DNA from: JAUVXJ01 sp034430275
GTDB taxonomy: Bacteria; Chloroflexota; Anaerolineae; UBA7937; B3-Chlor
Length of the DNA: 27,370 bases
Direction: 5' to 3'
Assembly (NCBI GenBank): GCA_034430275.1
Contig: DAOUEW010000077.1
Span: 1-27,370 of the forward strand
Below, piece by piece: positions 8,714 to 16,444 of this stretch. The stretch's first letter is position 1. The number at the start of each line of letters is the position of its first letter. The notes below the pieces were generated by a model. The model was given only the letters and a program-made list of their open reading frames with translations. It was not told where the DNA came from and made no database searches. A program made the translations under genes and the position numbers.

Positions 8714-9031
8714 CTACGGCCCGTAGGTCTCCGCCAGGTACTGCACCAGAATCTGGGCCTCAGCGTCGGTCAACTCAGCGCCTTTGGCGATCATGCGCTG
8801 CACGGTGGAATCCCACTCCGCCTGGGCCTTGGTCGCGCCCTCCACGACGTCCAGCGCGTGACACCGCGCACATCGCGCCTCAAGGAGTTGATCACCACTG
8901 AGCTCTCCAGATGTCTCCTCCTCCGGTGGCGGGGCAGCAGGCTCCTCCGCAGCGCCTCCGCAGGCCACCGCCACGCCCAGGATCACCAATCCCAGCACTG
9001 CCAGCAACAAGATCGTCGTCCGTACCTTCAT
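8714..9031 (-). CDS. Lipoprotein monohaem cytochrome c
   Basis: A 105-residue exported haem protein. The N-terminus is a lipoprotein signal (MKVRTT, hydrophobic core, cleavage before Cys24 in AVACGG). A proline/glutamate-rich linker follows to about residue 42. A small class I cytochrome domain then has haem motif CARCH (Cys54, Cys57, His58) and probable axial Met80 in VQRMIAKGAELTDAEAQILV, ending YLAETYGP. The protein would be tethered to the outer face of the membrane as an electron carrier. Its ATG has a strong AGGAGG site and lies nine bases after the four-helix membrane protein gene, so the pair is an operon and probably a functional unit. Confidence 0.88.
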   Translation of the reverse strand: MKVRTTILLLAVLGLVILGVAVACGGAAEEPAAPPPEEETSGELSGDQLLEARCARCHALDVVEGATKAQAEWDSTVQRMIAKGAELTDAEAQILVQYLAETYGP

Positions 9032-9040
9032 CGTCGCCTC

Positions 9041-9451
9041 CTATAGCCACACCAACATGAAATACCACAATGCACTGGCCGCAAAACAACCCAGCAGGGA
9101 GAAGCCAGCAGCAGCCCCGTAGACGCCCGCACGCTTGAGGAATCTCCGGAACCGCCGTGCGATAACCACCTTGACTGTCAGGATCGCCGCCGTGAGTGTG
9201 CCCAGGGCGGCGTGCAGAGGAACCCGCAGCGAATACGCAACGTAGGGAAGATGGACAACACAGATGAACGCTACGCTTAAGGTGAGCAGCAAGACGGCGT
9301 CACCACCCAACCGATGCCACAGCCGCAGACCGCTGACCGGCAGCGGGAGCCACTTCATTCTCCCGCGCAGCCGCAACCCGCTCACGGCCTGGCCGGCGGC
9401 CACGACCACGGCGAGCGTGGCCAGCAAGGACTTGAGCATCAACAGCGACAT
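9041..9451 (-). CDS. Four-helix membrane protein, possible haem b binder
   Basis: A 136-residue integral membrane protein with four helices at about residues 4-22, 48-70, 76-98 and 108-134. Histidines lie at helix ends or inside helices: His46 in RLWHRLGG, His67 in VVHLPY and His80 in VPLHAALG. This arrangement resembles small cytochrome b-like proteins, but I cannot name the family. It starts at an ATG with the near-perfect ribosome site AAGGAGGTGA. The cytochrome c lipoprotein follows nine bases later, supporting a membrane electron-transfer role (inference). The murE stop is 94 bases upstream, so it may be cotranscribed with murE. Confidence 0.7.
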   Translation of the reverse strand: MSLLMLKSLLATLAVVVAAGQAVSGLRLRGRMKWLPLPVSGLRLWHRLGGDAVLLLTLSVAFICVVHLPYVAYSLRVPLHAALGTLTAAILTVKVVIARRFRRFLKRAGVYGAAAGFSLLGCFAASALWYFMLVWL

Positions 9452-9545
9452 CGCGTCACCTCCTTCGAAGCAGCTTTGTAGGTTTGGCCACCTCAGCCAC
9501 CCGCTGGCGGACTGTACGCCAGGAGACTTCCGAGAGCACAGGCGT

Positions 9546-11087
9546 CTAGGTACCGCCCGTGCGCGCAGAGCGCTTCTCTAGAGCCTCCCGCATCGCCTCG
9601 TGGTCGCTCCAGGGATACTCCGTCGTGCCGAAGCACATCGACCTCTCGTGCCCCTTGCCCGTCACGAGCACCAGATCTCCCTCCTCCGCCATGTCCACCG
9701 CGAACTGGATGGCCTCGGCCCGGTCACCGACACACCAGAAGTCGGCTCCCTCGCGCCGGTCTGCCTTCTCGCACCCCTGAGCGATCTGTCTCATGATCCG
9801 GTCCAGATCCTCCGTGCGAGGGTCTTCGGCGGTGATCACGATGCGGTCCGCCAGTTCCCCGGCGATCTCCCCCATCAGGGGTCGTTTCTCTCGATCCCGC
9901 AGCCCAGCGCTCCCGAAGACGACGATGACCGAACCACCAACCATCCCCCTGGCCGCTCGCAGAGCGTTTCGCAGCGAGTTCGGAGTGTGGGCGAAGTCGA
10001 TCACCGCCTGGAACGCCTGCCCAACATCCACCTGCTCCATGCGGCCGACGACCTGTTCCACCGCCTCGATACCATGTCGTACGTCCTCTTCCGCGATGCC
10101 CTGAGAGAGGCTCACCGCGATGGCGGCGAGAGCATTGTACACGTTGAAGCATCCCGGCAGCTTCGTTTGCACCTGGAAGTCGCCTTCAGCGGTGAGGGCG
10201 GTGAAAGACACTCCCGGCGGCAAAAGAGCAACGTCCACGGCTCTCACGTCTGCTTCCTCGGCTATCCCATAGGTCAGCCGAAAGTCAGCGGGGATCTCCC
10301 GCAGGTACTCGAACGAAGCGGGGTCATCGGCGTTCAGAACGGCGACCTTGGCCACTCCCGGCTTCCGGGCAGAGCTCTGTAGACTGCGAAAGAGGCGGGC
10401 CTTGGCCTCCCGGTACTCCTCGAAGCTGCCGTGGAAATCCAGGTGCTCGTGGGTGATATTCGTCACTGCCGCCACGTCGAAGTCGCACGCGGTCACCCGG
10501 TGCTGTGCCAATCCGTGGGAGGTCGCCTCCAGCAATGCGAACTCGGCTCCTGACTCCACCATCCGAGCCAGGTAGCCCTGAACCTCCAACGCATCCGGTG
10601 TCGTGGTGTGGAGGCCCGTCTCGTACTGCTCTCCTCCGATCACAGCGTTGACGGTGCTGATCATCCCTGCTGTGTGCCCTGCGGCACGCAGGATCGACCA
10701 GATCAGATTGATGGTGGTGGTCTTGCCGTCGGTCCCGGTGACGCCGATCAGCCGCAGTTTCCTGGAAGGGAATCCGTGCATCGCCGCCGCCAGGTGGGCC
10801 AGGGACTCCCTTCCATCGGGAACGAGGACGGCGGGAATGGGCCACTCGCCCCCGGAGGTTGGCCGCAGGTACTCCTCATCCTCGACCACCAGGGCCACCG
10901 CTCCTGCCTCGATAGCCTGGCGGATGTAGTGGTGCCCGTCGGACTCCACGCCCTTGTAGGCCACGAAGAGGTCCCCCGCTCTGACTTCGCGAGAGTCGCA
11001 GGCCAGGCCACGGACAGAGACACCTCCTGTGTTGACCTCGATCGGCCAGGGGAGAGCAGAGAGCAAGTCCTCCAGACGTTTCTTCAC
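9546..11087 (-). CDS. murE: UDP-N-acetylmuramoyl-tripeptide synthetase (MurE)
   Basis: Cytoplasmic ATP-dependent ligase that adds the third amino acid, a diamine, to UDP-MurNAc-L-Ala-D-Glu in peptidoglycan synthesis. It has 513 residues in three Mur domains: an N-terminal substrate domain, an ATPase domain with P-loop GTDGKTT (118-124), HTTTPDA (160-166) and the carbamylated-lysine region EAKARLF (Lys229), and a C-terminal domain. The selectivity motif, DNPR in diaminopimelate-adding enzymes, reads EDPR (421-424). Another third residue such as lysine or ornithine is therefore possible. Initiation is at GTG 11087 behind AAGGTGAG. No other mur genes are adjacent, which is unusual because murE often sits in the dcw cluster. 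Identity is firm; the amino acid added is open. Confidence 0.93.
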   Translation of the reverse strand: MKKRLEDLLSALPWPIEVNTGGVSVRGLACDSREVRAGDLFVAYKGVESDGHHYIRQAIEAGAVALVVEDEEYLRPTSGGEWPIPAVLVPDGRESLAHLAAAMHGFPSRKLRLIGVTGTDGKTTTINLIWSILRAAGHTAGMISTVNAVIGGEQYETGLHTTTPDALEVQGYLARMVESGAEFALLEATSHGLAQHRVTACDFDVAAVTNITHEHLDFHGSFEEYREAKARLFRSLQSSARKPGVAKVAVLNADDPASFEYLREIPADFRLTYGIAEEADVRAVDVALLPPGVSFTALTAEGDFQVQTKLPGCFNVYNALAAIAVSLSQGIAEEDVRHGIEAVEQVVGRMEQVDVGQAFQAVIDFAHTPNSLRNALRAARGMVGGSVIVVFGSAGLRDREKRPLMGEIAGELADRIVITAEDPRTEDLDRIMRQIAQGCEKADRREGADFWCVGDRAEAIQFAVDMAEEGDLVLVTGKGHERSMCFGTTEYPWSDHEAMREALEKRSARTGGT

Positions 11088-11143
11088 GGTCTCACCTTGC
11101 CCGGACTACCGCATCTACCGATGGACCCACGGACTCACCAGGA

Positions 11144-11171
11144 TTGTAGCAGAACCCCCACATGCTGTCCA
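11144..11171 (-). promoter_or_regulatory. Putative promoter of murE
   Basis: On the minus strand, TGGACA (11166-11171) and TACAAT (11144-11149) are 16 bases apart, about 57 bases upstream of the murE GTG. A fair sigma70 match in an otherwise empty 166-base gap. Confidence 0.5.
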
Positions 11172-11253
11172 CGCCACGCAGCCACGACACACGAGGACCG
11201 AGGCACTTGGCCCGCCCACGGTTGGAGTGAATAGAGGAGGACTGGTCAGATGA

Positions 11254-12618
11254 CTAACCGAGCCCAAGAGGAAGATAGTAGCTTATGTCGAGATCGAACC
11301 AGCCTAGCGTGAGTTGCTGCCGATCTTCGGCGCCTTCGTAATCGCGCAGTACGAGGGTGATCTCGTCGTAACCTGTGTACCCAGGACTAGGATCGAAGCT
11401 GAGCACGTCGTTGGAACTGCCCTGGCCGTACACGACACAATGGTCCGCCCCCTCCACGTACCACCTTGGCCACGTTCCGCTGTCCTCGAGATCGTGCTCG
11501 TAGGGGGTAAAGTCCACCACGATCCACTCATCTATGTTAGGGCTGTAGCGGTCAGGCACGTGAGGATCGATCCAGGGTGGCCGGTTGCTGGTCATCCACC
11601 AGGCCTCCCAGGCGTACTTGCGCACGAAGCTGTAGGAGAGCCAGGCATAGCCGTAGCAGCCCCAGTCGTCTCCGTAGGAGTTCACAACCTTGAAGCCACC
11701 CACTCCGGCCCAGTTGTTGTCATAGCCCACCACGGCCACGGCGTGCAAGCCCCGGTAGCTGCTGGGGTTAGCAGGCGGTGTGACCACTTGAAAACAGTCA
11801 TAGTAGTCGAATTCGGAGTAGATGGGGAACCCCAGCACGAAGGGGTCATTGTTCGCCAGCCATTGCTTCAGGGGGGCGAGATCGTGGTTCAGTTGCGGCC
11901 CGTACGGAGGCCCGACGTCGATGAAAAACGCCCCATGGCTTATCCCATCGTAATCCTCTGCCGCGCTCTTCTGCGCTGAGGAAGGCTGCGTGCCGCAGTT
12001 GAACGGGTTCCACGGGAACTGGCTCCAGGGCAGGTCTCCCTGGTCCACGATGAGGGCCATGGCGTCGCCTATCTGCGCCCCGTCGTCACAGTTCCAGTCG
12101 GTCCTATCCGTGATCTGGTTGTAGACGAAGCTGGGGCTGAAGACGTGGTCAGGATCAGCACCACCGTTCCCCAGCTCCCATCCGTGCTCCAGCCACTCCT
12201 GGTAGGTCTTGTAGTAGTAGCTGGCGGCCCAGCCGGTGCAGGTGGCCGTGTCGCCCTGGTCGCCAATGGGAGCGATCCCATCTCCCGACGGCTGGCCCTT
12301 GAGCAACGAGGAGGGTTCGGTGAGATCGACAGCGTCGGGCAGCTCTTCCGCTGCGCCCGGCATCTCCGGCAGGCCCACCAGGCTCTGCTTGTCCGCACTA
12401 GACGGCACCATACCGAGACCGCCCGGCGGAGTCGAGGTCTCGCTGGACGGTGAAGTACCGGGGTCTTCCTGATCCATCGGCGCTGAGAGGGCGGGCGCTA
12501 CCGCACTGGACGGCAGGGCCGCGGCGAGAAGTAGCCCCAGGACCAGGGACAGCACCACAAGCCCGAAGCCTGTCTTCGACAAACGGCGGAATCGCCTATC
12601 TCCGTACATTCTCCCCAT
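11254..12618 (-). CDS. Secreted papain-family (C1) cysteine peptidase with Ig/cadherin-like C-terminal region
   Basis: A 454-residue exported protein. A basic N-terminus and hydrophobic core (about residues 17-40) form a signal peptide, followed by a low-complexity Ser/Pro/Glu linker to about 90. The C1 peptidase domain spans about 95-340: oxyanion Gln121 and nucleophile Cys127 in GDQGDTATCTGWAAS, catalytic His292 in GLHAVAVVGYD and Asn313 in VVNSYGDDWGCYGYAWLSY. A region of about 80 residues (360-440) reads like a bacterial Ig/cadherin-type module (DFTPYEHDLEDSG, VLSFDPSPGYTGYDEITLVL). The protein ends in YYLPLGLG, a degenerate form of the YLPL tail common in Chloroflexota secreted proteins. 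The ATG at 12609 is an alternative start. Probable role is extracellular proteolysis. Confidence 0.87.
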   Translation of the reverse strand: MGRMYGDRRFRRLSKTGFGLVVLSLVLGLLLAAALPSSAVAPALSAPMDQEDPGTSPSSETSTPPGGLGMVPSSADKQSLVGLPEMPGAAEELPDAVDLTEPSSLLKGQPSGDGIAPIGDQGDTATCTGWAASYYYKTYQEWLEHGWELGNGGADPDHVFSPSFVYNQITDRTDWNCDDGAQIGDAMALIVDQGDLPWSQFPWNPFNCGTQPSSAQKSAAEDYDGISHGAFFIDVGPPYGPQLNHDLAPLKQWLANNDPFVLGFPIYSEFDYYDCFQVVTPPANPSSYRGLHAVAVVGYDNNWAGVGGFKVVNSYGDDWGCYGYAWLSYSFVRKYAWEAWWMTSNRPPWIDPHVPDRYSPNIDEWIVVDFTPYEHDLEDSGTWPRWYVEGADHCVVYGQGSSNDVLSFDPSPGYTGYDEITLVLRDYEGAEDRQQLTLGWFDLDISYYLPLGLG

Positions 12619-12641
12619 CCGGCGGACCGATCACTGTACCT

Positions 12642-12669
12642 AGTATACCAGATGAACCCCGGTTGACAA
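12642..12669 (-). promoter_or_regulatory. Promoter of the C1 peptidase gene
   Basis: On the minus strand, TTGTCA (12664-12669) and TATACT (12642-12647) are separated by 16 bases, with the coding start about 24 bases further on. A good sigma70 match. Confidence 0.65.
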
Positions 12670-12688
12670 GTCAGGCCGGTATCACACT

Positions 12689-12991
12689 CTATTCGTCTTG
12701 ACGATCACTGGCCCCGGACCGCTTCTCCGGGCACACGCTCCAGCGTGTTGAACCGGGCTTCTGCGCTGGTTCCTCTCCCGACTCTCCTTCCCCGCAAGCA
12801 CCCCATCTCAACCTGCCCACCACGGCGCTCATCCCGGCCAGGCCGAGCATGGCCTCCTGGAGGGCCGCCAGCTCCTCCAGGGGAGGCAACTCCTCGGTGG
12901 CCTTCCGCGCCCGGGCCAAGGCCTCCTGCACGTCCTGGGGCAGATTCTCGAGGTCGGGGGGTTCCGCTGTGCTGCTTTCGTTCTTCGTCAC
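12689..12991 (-). CDS. Small hypothetical protein with amphipathic helices
   Basis: A 100-residue protein I do not recognise. The first half is acidic and helical (DLENLPQDVQEALARARKA, then EELPPLEELAALQEAM); the second half is polar and glycine/glutamate-rich with two cysteines and no membrane segment. The start is GTG 12991 with AGGAG about six bases upstream. A very good promoter (TTGACT, 17 bases, TATACT) ends five bases from the coding start's upstream leader, which argues that this is a real gene rather than a chance frame. It is divergent from the GH3 gene. A longer overlapping frame on the same strand (12705-13241) has no such support. Confidence 0.62.
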   Translation of the reverse strand: MTKNESSTAEPPDLENLPQDVQEALARARKATEELPPLEELAALQEAMLGLAGMSAVVGRLRWGACGEGESGEEPAQKPGSTRWSVCPEKRSGASDRQDE

Positions 12992-13016
12992 TTGCGGCTC
13001 CTGGCTGCTCTTCCCC

Positions 13017-13045
13017 AGTATAGGCGGACGTCACGAAGGAGTCAA
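13017..13045 (-). promoter_or_regulatory. Promoter of the small gene at 12991
   Basis: On the minus strand, TTGACT (13040-13045) and TATACT (13017-13022) are exactly 17 bases apart. The same hexamer pair and spacing recur at 19130-19158 upstream of a PEP-CTERM gene. Confidence 0.72.
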
Positions 13046-13064
13046 CCTCCTCTGACGGAGGTAC

Positions 13065-13093
13065 TTGACAAGCGGCTGCGCCTGTGCTACTCA
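13065..13093 (+). promoter_or_regulatory. Promoter of the GH3 gene
   Basis: TTGACA (13065-13070) and TACTCA (13088-13093) are 17 bases apart, about 47 bases before the ATG at 13141. A 6-bp dyad, ACCTCC/GGAGGT with a six-base spacer (13045-13062), ends directly upstream of the -35 element and could be an operator. Confidence 0.6.
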
Positions 13094-13140
13094 TACCAAC
13101 ACCGCGTATTCCTCCACGATACTCCAGAGGGTACGACCAC

Positions 13141-14949
13141 ATGAACCCTTCAATCCCGCCCGGACGACTGCTCGATGGTGCCCTGTGTGCAGCCCTTCTG
13201 CTGTTGTCCACGGCCTGTCTGCAAGCCACGCCTATAGCCACTCCGACCCCATCTCCCGCGATGCCCTCCCCGACCAGTCAAGCCAGCCCCACACCTGAGG
13301 CTCTGCCCACCGCCACCACGCTTCCCCAAGAGGCCAGGGTCGAGGAGATCCTGGCTAACATGACCACGGAGCAGAAGGTGGGCCAGCTCTTCATGGTCCA
13401 CTTCAACGAGACCTACTTCTCGCCGGCCCTGGAGCAGATGATCACCCAGTACCACGTGGGAGGGATCATCATCTTCCCCCACAATCTCACCACTCTGGAA
13501 GACCTGAGCACGCTCATCTCCAGCGCTCAACAGGCAGCAGCCAACAACGAACCCAGCATCCCCCTTCTCGTGGCCGCCGATCAGGAGGGATGGCCCATCT
13601 TGCGGCTCCCCGAGGGCGCGACGGTGTTCCCCAGCAACATGGCAGTGGGCGCCACCGGCTCCGTCGAGGATGCGCAGTTGATGGCCTCCGTCATGGCCAC
13701 GGAGATGCAGGCCGTGGGCATCAACATGAACCTGGCCCCGGTGATGGACGTCAACAGCAACCCCCTCAACCCCGTCATCGGCACCCGCTCCTTCGGCTCC
13801 TCTCCAGAACTGGTGTCGCGCCTGGGTACGGCCATGATCGAGACCTACCAGTCCCACGGTATCCTGGCCACGGCGAAACACTTCCCCGGCCACGGCGACA
13901 CCAGCGTCGATTCTCACTACGACCTGCCGGTCATCGACCACGACCTGGCCCGATTGGAGTCCGTCGAGCTGCCGCCCTTCCAGGCTGCGATCTCAGCAGG
14001 TGTCGACTGCATCATGACCGCCCACGTCAGCGTGCCAGCGCTCGATCCAGCGCCCGACCACCCAGCCACTATTTCCTCAGCCATCCTGCAAGGGCTGCTC
14101 AGAGAGCGTTTGGGCTTCCAAGGACTCATTGCCACCGACTCGCTGAGCATGGACGCGCTGATGGATCAGTACGACCTCTCCACCGCCACCGCCCTCGCCT
14201 TCGAGGCCGGGGCGGACCTCCTGATGTTCGGCTTCACACCATGGCACCCGGCCTCGGAACAGCTCCCCGCCTACGACAGGGTGCTCCAACTGGTGGAGGA
14301 GGGCACCATCCCCACTAGCAGGCTGGATGAATCGGTGCGGCGTATCCTGATCACGAAGGCCAGACGCGGCGTCCTCGAGTGGCGACCCCCGGATGCGGAT
14401 CAGGTCCTGGAGCAGGTGGGCACCCCGGACCATCTGGCCGCTGCTCAGCGGGTGGCCCTGGATTCGATCACCCTGCTGAGAGACGACGAGGGGCTCTTGC
14501 CCCTGTCTCCAGAATCGTCCTTGCTGGTTGTGTATCCCCGGGGTGGGGCGGGCTTGGGCCAGGCGGTACTGGAGCACGCCCCTCAGGCCAGCCTCCTGGA
14601 GGTGAGCGAGAGGCCCACGTCACGGGAGTTCGTGCAAGCCGCGGCCCAGGCCGAGACCGCGGACCTCATCGTCGTCGGCACCCGTGACGTGGGTGAGTAC
14701 CCCGAGCAAGCCGCGCTGGTGGAGGCCCTGAGGGCAAAGTATCCAGTCATAACCGTGGCCCTCGATTCGCCCTACGACCTCTCGAGCTACCCCGAGGTTT
14801 CCACGTACCTCTGTACCTACGGGCGCGCCATGGTCTCCCTGCAAGCACTGGCCCAGGTGCTCTTCGGTCTCGAGGAACCAAGAGGCCGGCTGCCGGTGGA
14901 GCTGCCCGGGCTGTACCAGGTCGGAGACAGCTACACCCTGGAGATATAG
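13141..14949 (+). CDS. Lipoprotein beta-N-acetylhexosaminidase, glycoside hydrolase family 3
   Basis: A 602-residue enzyme related to NagZ that removes N-acetylglucosamine from muropeptides or chitin-like chains. The ATG at 13141 is preferred over one at 13084, because AGAGGG precedes it by nine bases and a lipoprotein signal begins there (cleavage before Cys26 in LLSTACLQ). A Thr/Pro/Ser linker runs to about 62. The TIM barrel carries Lys246-His247, the His251 region, the Asp257-Ser-His259 acid/base dyad in KHFPGHGDTSVDSHYDL, and nucleophile Asp333 in IATDSLSMDAL. A second alpha/beta domain follows from about 430, as in the two-domain Bacillus type. It would be anchored outside the membrane. 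Peptidoglycan recycling is the likely role. Confidence 0.9.
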   Translation: MNPSIPPGRLLDGALCAALLLLSTACLQATPIATPTPSPAMPSPTSQASPTPEALPTATTLPQEARVEEILANMTTEQKVGQLFMVHFNETYFSPALEQMITQYHVGGIIIFPHNLTTLEDLSTLISSAQQAAANNEPSIPLLVAADQEGWPILRLPEGATVFPSNMAVGATGSVEDAQLMASVMATEMQAVGINMNLAPVMDVNSNPLNPVIGTRSFGSSPELVSRLGTAMIETYQSHGILATAKHFPGHGDTSVDSHYDLPVIDHDLARLESVELPPFQAAISAGVDCIMTAHVSVPALDPAPDHPATISSAILQGLLRERLGFQGLIATDSLSMDALMDQYDLSTATALAFEAGADLLMFGFTPWHPASEQLPAYDRVLQLVEEGTIPTSRLDESVRRILITKARRGVLEWRPPDADQVLEQVGTPDHLAAAQRVALDSITLLRDDEGLLPLSPESSLLVVYPRGGAGLGQAVLEHAPQASLLEVSERPTSREFVQAAAQAETADLIVVGTRDVGEYPEQAALVEALRAKYPVITVALDSPYDLSSYPEVSTYLCTYGRAMVSLQALAQVLFGLEEPRGRLPVELPGLYQVGDSYTLEI

Positions 14950-14955
14950 CCAGAC

Positions 14956-14977
14956 CCCGTTCTCCGGTGGAGAAGGG
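14956..14977 (+). terminator. Hairpin after the GH3 gene
   Basis: TTCTCC/GGAGAA stem with a GGT loop, extended by CCC/GGG past one bulged base, seven bases after the stop. No T-run; a weak terminator candidate. Confidence 0.4.
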
Positions 14978-15060
14978 CCGTCCTGCCAATCCAACCAGAC
15001 CCCTACCCTACCCCGCACCAACTCGATCCAGCGGGACCCTGGGATGGCTCGGGGCAGACT

Positions 15061-15089
15061 TTGACTTACCGCTCTCTATGCCGTAGAAT
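15061..15089 (+). promoter_or_regulatory. Promoter of the YihY/BrkB gene
   Basis: TTGACT (15061-15066) and TAGAAT (15084-15089) are 17 bases apart. The predicted start of transcription near 15096 favours the GTG at 15116 over the TTG at 15101 as the translation start. Confidence 0.68.
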
Positions 15090-15115
15090 GGCTACCACCA
15101 TTGGAGCGTCCACAC

Positions 15116-16075
15116 GTGTTTCGACTATCCACGGCTCTGCAACTGTGGAGCGACATCGTCTGGGAGACCAGGCTGAAGCTCGTACGCCGCTGGGTTCGGC
15201 TCAACGCCAGAAGCAACGGCTGGCTGGGGGTGGGTGAACGTACCTACAAGGGGTTCCTGGCCCACCAGGGCAACGCCAACGCGGCGGCCATCGCCTACTA
15301 CACGCTTTTCTCTGTCTTCCCCCTCACCTTGCTCCTCATCTCGCTAGGCAGTTTCGTGCTCAATTCGCAGCAGGCCCAGGAGGCAGCTCTCACCGCAGTA
15401 GGCACCTATCTGCCCTTTGCCACGGAGCTCGTGCAGAGAAACATCGAGCGCGTGCTGGAACTCAGAGGGACCGCCAGCGTGATCGGTGTCGTCGGTTTCG
15501 TCTGGGCCGCCTCAGGTGTGTTCGGCAGCCTCAGCAGGGCCATCAATCTGGCCTGGGACCTGGAACGCCCGCGTCCGGCCTGGGCCGAGCGAGCCTTGGC
15601 CGCCGGCCTCGTCCTGCTCGTCGCCTCGCTCTTTTCACTCTCTCTGTTCTCCACAGCAGCCTTCGAGGTAGTGGGGCGTCTGTCCCAGCTCCTTCCATCG
15701 GATACACCAATCGGCGGACTGTCGCTGATCGACCTGGCCTCGGCGGGGCTGCCCTACGTCTTCACAGTGCTGCTGTTCTCCTTCCTCTACACGGTCCTTC
15801 CCTCCACCAGGGTGACCTGGACCGAGGTGCTTCCTGGTGCACTCCTGGCCAGCGTCGCGTGGGAGGTGGCCAAGAACGGTTTCACCTTCTACCTGGGCAG
15901 CTTCGCCACGTACAACCTGGTCTACGGGTCGCTAGGAGCTGTGATCGCTGTGCTCTTGTGGTCCTACATCAGCGGTCTGATCATCCTGCTCGGAGCAGAG
16001 TTCACCGTGCAGTACGCCAGAAGACGACGAGGAGAAGCGCCACCTGTGCGCTACCAGGAGCCCAAGAGGTACTGA
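15116..16075 (+). CDS. YihY/BrkB-family inner membrane protein
   Basis: A 319-residue multi-spanning membrane protein of the YihY/BrkB (virulence factor BrkB, formerly 'RNase BN') family, whose exact role is unsettled. The family signature is clear near the N-terminus: YKGFLAHQGNANAAAIAYYT then LFSVFPLTLLLISLG. VWAASGVFGSLSRAINLAWD and TWTEVLPGALLASVAWEVAK follow, with a final helix YGSLGAVIAVLLWSYISGLI. About six hydrophobic segments are visible. I chose GTG 15116 because GGAG at 15103-15106 lies nine bases before it and the promoter's transcription start would fall too close to TTG 15101. The C-terminus is basic (RRRRGE). It converges with the 39-residue gene at 16103. Confidence 0.87.
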   Translation: MFRLSTALQLWSDIVWETRLKLVRRWVRLNARSNGWLGVGERTYKGFLAHQGNANAAAIAYYTLFSVFPLTLLLISLGSFVLNSQQAQEAALTAVGTYLPFATELVQRNIERVLELRGTASVIGVVGFVWAASGVFGSLSRAINLAWDLERPRPAWAERALAAGLVLLVASLFSLSLFSTAAFEVVGRLSQLLPSDTPIGGLSLIDLASAGLPYVFTVLLFSFLYTVLPSTRVTWTEVLPGALLASVAWEVAKNGFTFYLGSFATYNLVYGSLGAVIAVLLWSYISGLIILLGAEFTVQYARRRRGEAPPVRYQEPKRY

Positions 16076-16102
16076 GACGGTTCCACGGAGAGGTAGGTCG
16101 CC

Positions 16103-16222
16103 CTAGGGCAAGAGGTAGATCTTGTTCATGGCGATGAGGAATAAGCAGCCCAGGACAACGACGTCCATGAAGAACAGAAACGCGAGTATCATCCAGTGCT
16201 GGATGGTTATCTCCTCTCCCAC
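16103..16222 (-). CDS. 39-residue single-pass membrane protein
   Basis: A short gene that length-based gene callers easily miss. The GTG at 16222 is preceded by AAAAGGAGG, about six bases away, and reads GEEITIQHW, then a hydrophobic helix of about 24 residues (MILAFLFFMDVVVLG, CLFLIAM), then NKIYLLP and a stop. One aspartate lies inside the helix. Upstream is a very good promoter (TTGCCC, 17 bases, TATAAT) and an 8-bp hairpin in the leader. Promoter, ribosome site and a membrane segment in the same frame together make it convincing. I do not recognise the family. The longer frame running back to 16459 is unlikely, since it would start upstream of the promoter. It may be a small subunit or regulator of a membrane complex. 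Confidence 0.66.
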   Translation of the reverse strand: MGEEITIQHWMILAFLFFMDVVVLGCLFLIAMNKIYLLP

Positions 16223-16245
16223 CGTCGTCCTCCTTTTCCCCGGCT

Positions 16246-16274
16246 GAGTCGCCACAGGGCTGCGAAGGCGACTC
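16246..16274 (-). promoter_or_regulatory. Leader hairpin of the 39-residue gene
   Basis: Perfect 8-bp stem GAGTCGCC/GGCGACTC with a 13-base loop, lying between the predicted transcription start (about 16301) and the ribosome site. It could affect mRNA stability or translation. Confidence 0.5.
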
Positions 16275-16307
16275 CTGCACCGTCGCCCCGCGCGTTTGTT
16301 ACTGCCC

Positions 16308-16336
16308 ATTATACCACACAAGCGAATTACGGGCAA
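16308..16336 (-). promoter_or_regulatory. Promoter of the 39-residue gene
   Basis: On the minus strand, TTGCCC (16331-16336) and consensus TATAAT (16308-16313) are separated by 17 bases. One of the best promoter matches in the window. Confidence 0.75.
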
Positions 16337-16444
16337 TCCGTCTGGCAACAGCGCCAAATGTAGATCAGGCTGCCCGTGGGAGACAGGACAAGACACAACC
16401 GGACAGAGACTCCAACACCATGAGCACACGGCCCCAAACCCTCT

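Noticed and set aside
11251..11310. 19-codon plus-strand frame with AGGAGG upstream
   Set aside because: It overlaps the 3' end of the peptidase gene and has no hydrophobic or conserved character.
12705..13241. 178-codon minus-strand frame overlapping the small acidic gene
   Set aside because: It runs through two promoters and the GH3 start, with no ribosome site or family pattern.
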